From assembly GCA_031178805.1 (NCBI GenBank), contig JAPSIJ010000176.1, positions 1 to 5,610 of the forward strand: a stretch of 5,610 nucleotides of DNA. Direction: 5' to 3'. This document shows positions 4,673 to 5,610 of this stretch, piece by piece. The first letter of the stretch is position 1; each line of letters opens with the position of its first letter. Below the pieces are notes generated by a model. The model did not search any database, was not told where the DNA came from, and was given only the letters and a program-made list of their open reading frames with translations. The DNA comes from Cellulomonas sp. GTDB taxonomy: Bacteria; Actinomycetota; Actinomycetes; Actinomycetales; Cellulomonadaceae. Position numbers and translations under genes: made by a program.

Positions 4673-5610
4673 ATGGCGGGACAGGTGACGCTCAGCGACG
4701 TGGCTCGGGAGGCCGGGGTCTCCCTGGCGACCGCGTCGCGCGCCCTGAACGGCAGCGCCAACCGCACCGTCGGTGCCGAGCTCCGGCAGCGGGTGCAGGC
4801 GGCCGCCGCGCGGCTGCGCTACTCGCCCGACGGCATCGCGCAGGCGATGGCGCGGGGCCGGACCACGTCCCTCGGGCTGCTGGTGCACGACATCGCCGAC
4901 CCGTACTTCTCCACCATCGCCGCCGGCGTCGCGGCCGCCGCCGACGAGGCCGGGCTGATGGTCACGCTCGCCTCGACCGGCCAGGACGCGCAGCGCGAGG
5001 TCGCGCTCGTCGGGCTGATGGAGCGGCAGCGGGCCCGTGGCGTGATCCTCGCCGGCGGCCGCACCGGCGACGCCGCGGCGGACGAGGCGCTGCGCGCCGC
5101 ACTGGACTCGTTCCGGGCCGTCGGCGGCTCGGTCGCCGTGATCGGCCAGGACGTGCTCGGCTCCGACACCGTGCTGGTCGGCAACCACGACGGCGCCGCC
5201 GACCTGGCGCGGGCGCTGCACGGGCGCGGCTACCGGCGGTTCGCCGTGCTCGGGGGCCCCGAGGCGCACGCGACGGCCGCGGACCGCCGGGCGGGGTTCG
5301 GCACGGCGCTCACCGCGCTCGGCTGCCCCGAGCCGCGGGTGCTGCCCTCGGCGTTCACCCGGGACGGCGGCTACGAGGCGATGAGCCGGCTGCTGGCCGA
5401 CCGCGGCGACGTGGAGCTGGTGTTCGCGGTGAACGACGTGATGGCGGTCGGCGCGCTCGCCGCCGCCCGCGACGCCGGGGTCCGGGTGCCGGAGGACCTG
5501 GCCGTGGCCGGCTTCGACGACATCGAGACGCTGCGGGACGTCACGCCCGCGCTCACCACCGTCCGGCTGCCGCTGGCCCGGATCGGTGCCGAGGCGACCC
5601 GGCTGGTGCT
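4673..5610 (+). CDS. LacI-family transcriptional regulator, 3' end outside window
   Basis: A dimeric DNA-binding regulator with a ligand-binding domain of the periplasmic sugar-binding-protein type. The visible 312 residues start at the ATG 6 nt after a -10 box. The helix-turn-helix begins at TLSDVAREAGVS (6-17), with recognition helix LATASRALNG (18-27). The hinge helix (about 52-62) has Met59 where LacI has the intercalating Leu56. The core domain shows HDIADPYFS (72-80), DRRAGF (204-209), VND (253-255) and GFDD (280-283), all standard effector-domain landmarks. Typical members are about 335-345 aa, so roughly 25-35 residues are missing at the edge. The recognition residues 18-19 are Leu-Ala rather than the Tyr-Gln of LacI; I recall this type from other actinobacterial members. 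The effector is probably a sugar or related metabolite, but neither effector nor target can be named from this sequence. The upstream repeats make self-regulation plausible. Confidence 0.93.
   Translation, partial: MAGQVTLSDVAREAGVSLATASRALNGSANRTVGAELRQRVQAAAARLRYSPDGIAQAMARGRTTSLGLLVHDIADPYFSTIAAGVAAAADEAGLMVTLASTGQDAQREVALVGLMERQRARGVILAGGRTGDAAADEALRAALDSFRAVGGSVAVIGQDVLGSDTVLVGNHDGAADLARALHGRGYRRFAVLGGPEAHATAADRRAGFGTALTALGCPEPRVLPSAFTRDGGYEAMSRLLADRGDVELVFAVNDVMAVGALAAARDAGVRVPEDLAVAGFDDIETLRDVTPALTTVRLPLARIGAEATRLV

Noticed and set aside
4145..5269. 374-codon minus-strand open frame across the end of clpC and the LacI-family gene
   Set aside because: It is antisense to two well-supported genes and crosses a strong terminator; the product shows no recognisable domain.

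Overview
This is a very GC-rich window (by eye well over 70% G+C, with strong G/C bias at third codon positions). It comes from an actinobacterium. The ClpC sequence, the PheA ACT domain and the LacI-type regulator all look actinomycete, perhaps Pseudonocardiales, although the genus is a guess from remembered sequences. The region is ordinary chromosome. I see no insertion sequence, prophage, CRISPR array, tRNA or rRNA.

Layout from left to right: (1) the 3' part of a prephenate dehydratase gene (pheA) on the + strand, ending at 514. (2) A convergent gene on the - strand (524-1690) for a membrane-anchored diacylglycerol-kinase-family lipid kinase; its stop lies 9 bp from the pheA stop, and an imperfect hairpin spans both stops. 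(3) A 212-bp divergent intergenic region (1691-1902). It holds a likely leaderless promoter for the kinase, a ClgR-like operator, a -10 box for clpC, a structured clpC leader and a strong clpC ribosome binding site. (4) A complete clpC (1903-4485, 860 aa), the Hsp100 unfoldase partner of ClpP. (5) A 187-bp intergenic region (4486-4672) with a very strong GNRA-loop hairpin terminator, three copies of a GCATTCC word, a perfect 7-bp-arm palindrome and a second likely leaderless promoter. (6) A LacI-family regulator (from 4673) that runs off the right edge, with only the end of its sugar-binding-type domain missing.

The genes do not form one operon. PheA serves phenylalanine synthesis, the kinase serves lipid metabolism or signalling, ClpC serves regulated proteolysis, and the LacI regulator probably controls a carbohydrate-related gene outside the window. 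The most informative signals are regulatory. Two genes have a TANNNT -10 box exactly 6 nt before their ATG and no Shine-Dalgarno, which predicts leaderless mRNAs. clpC instead has a leader, a strong Shine-Dalgarno and a candidate ClgR site near -49. I found no convincing new biological system here.
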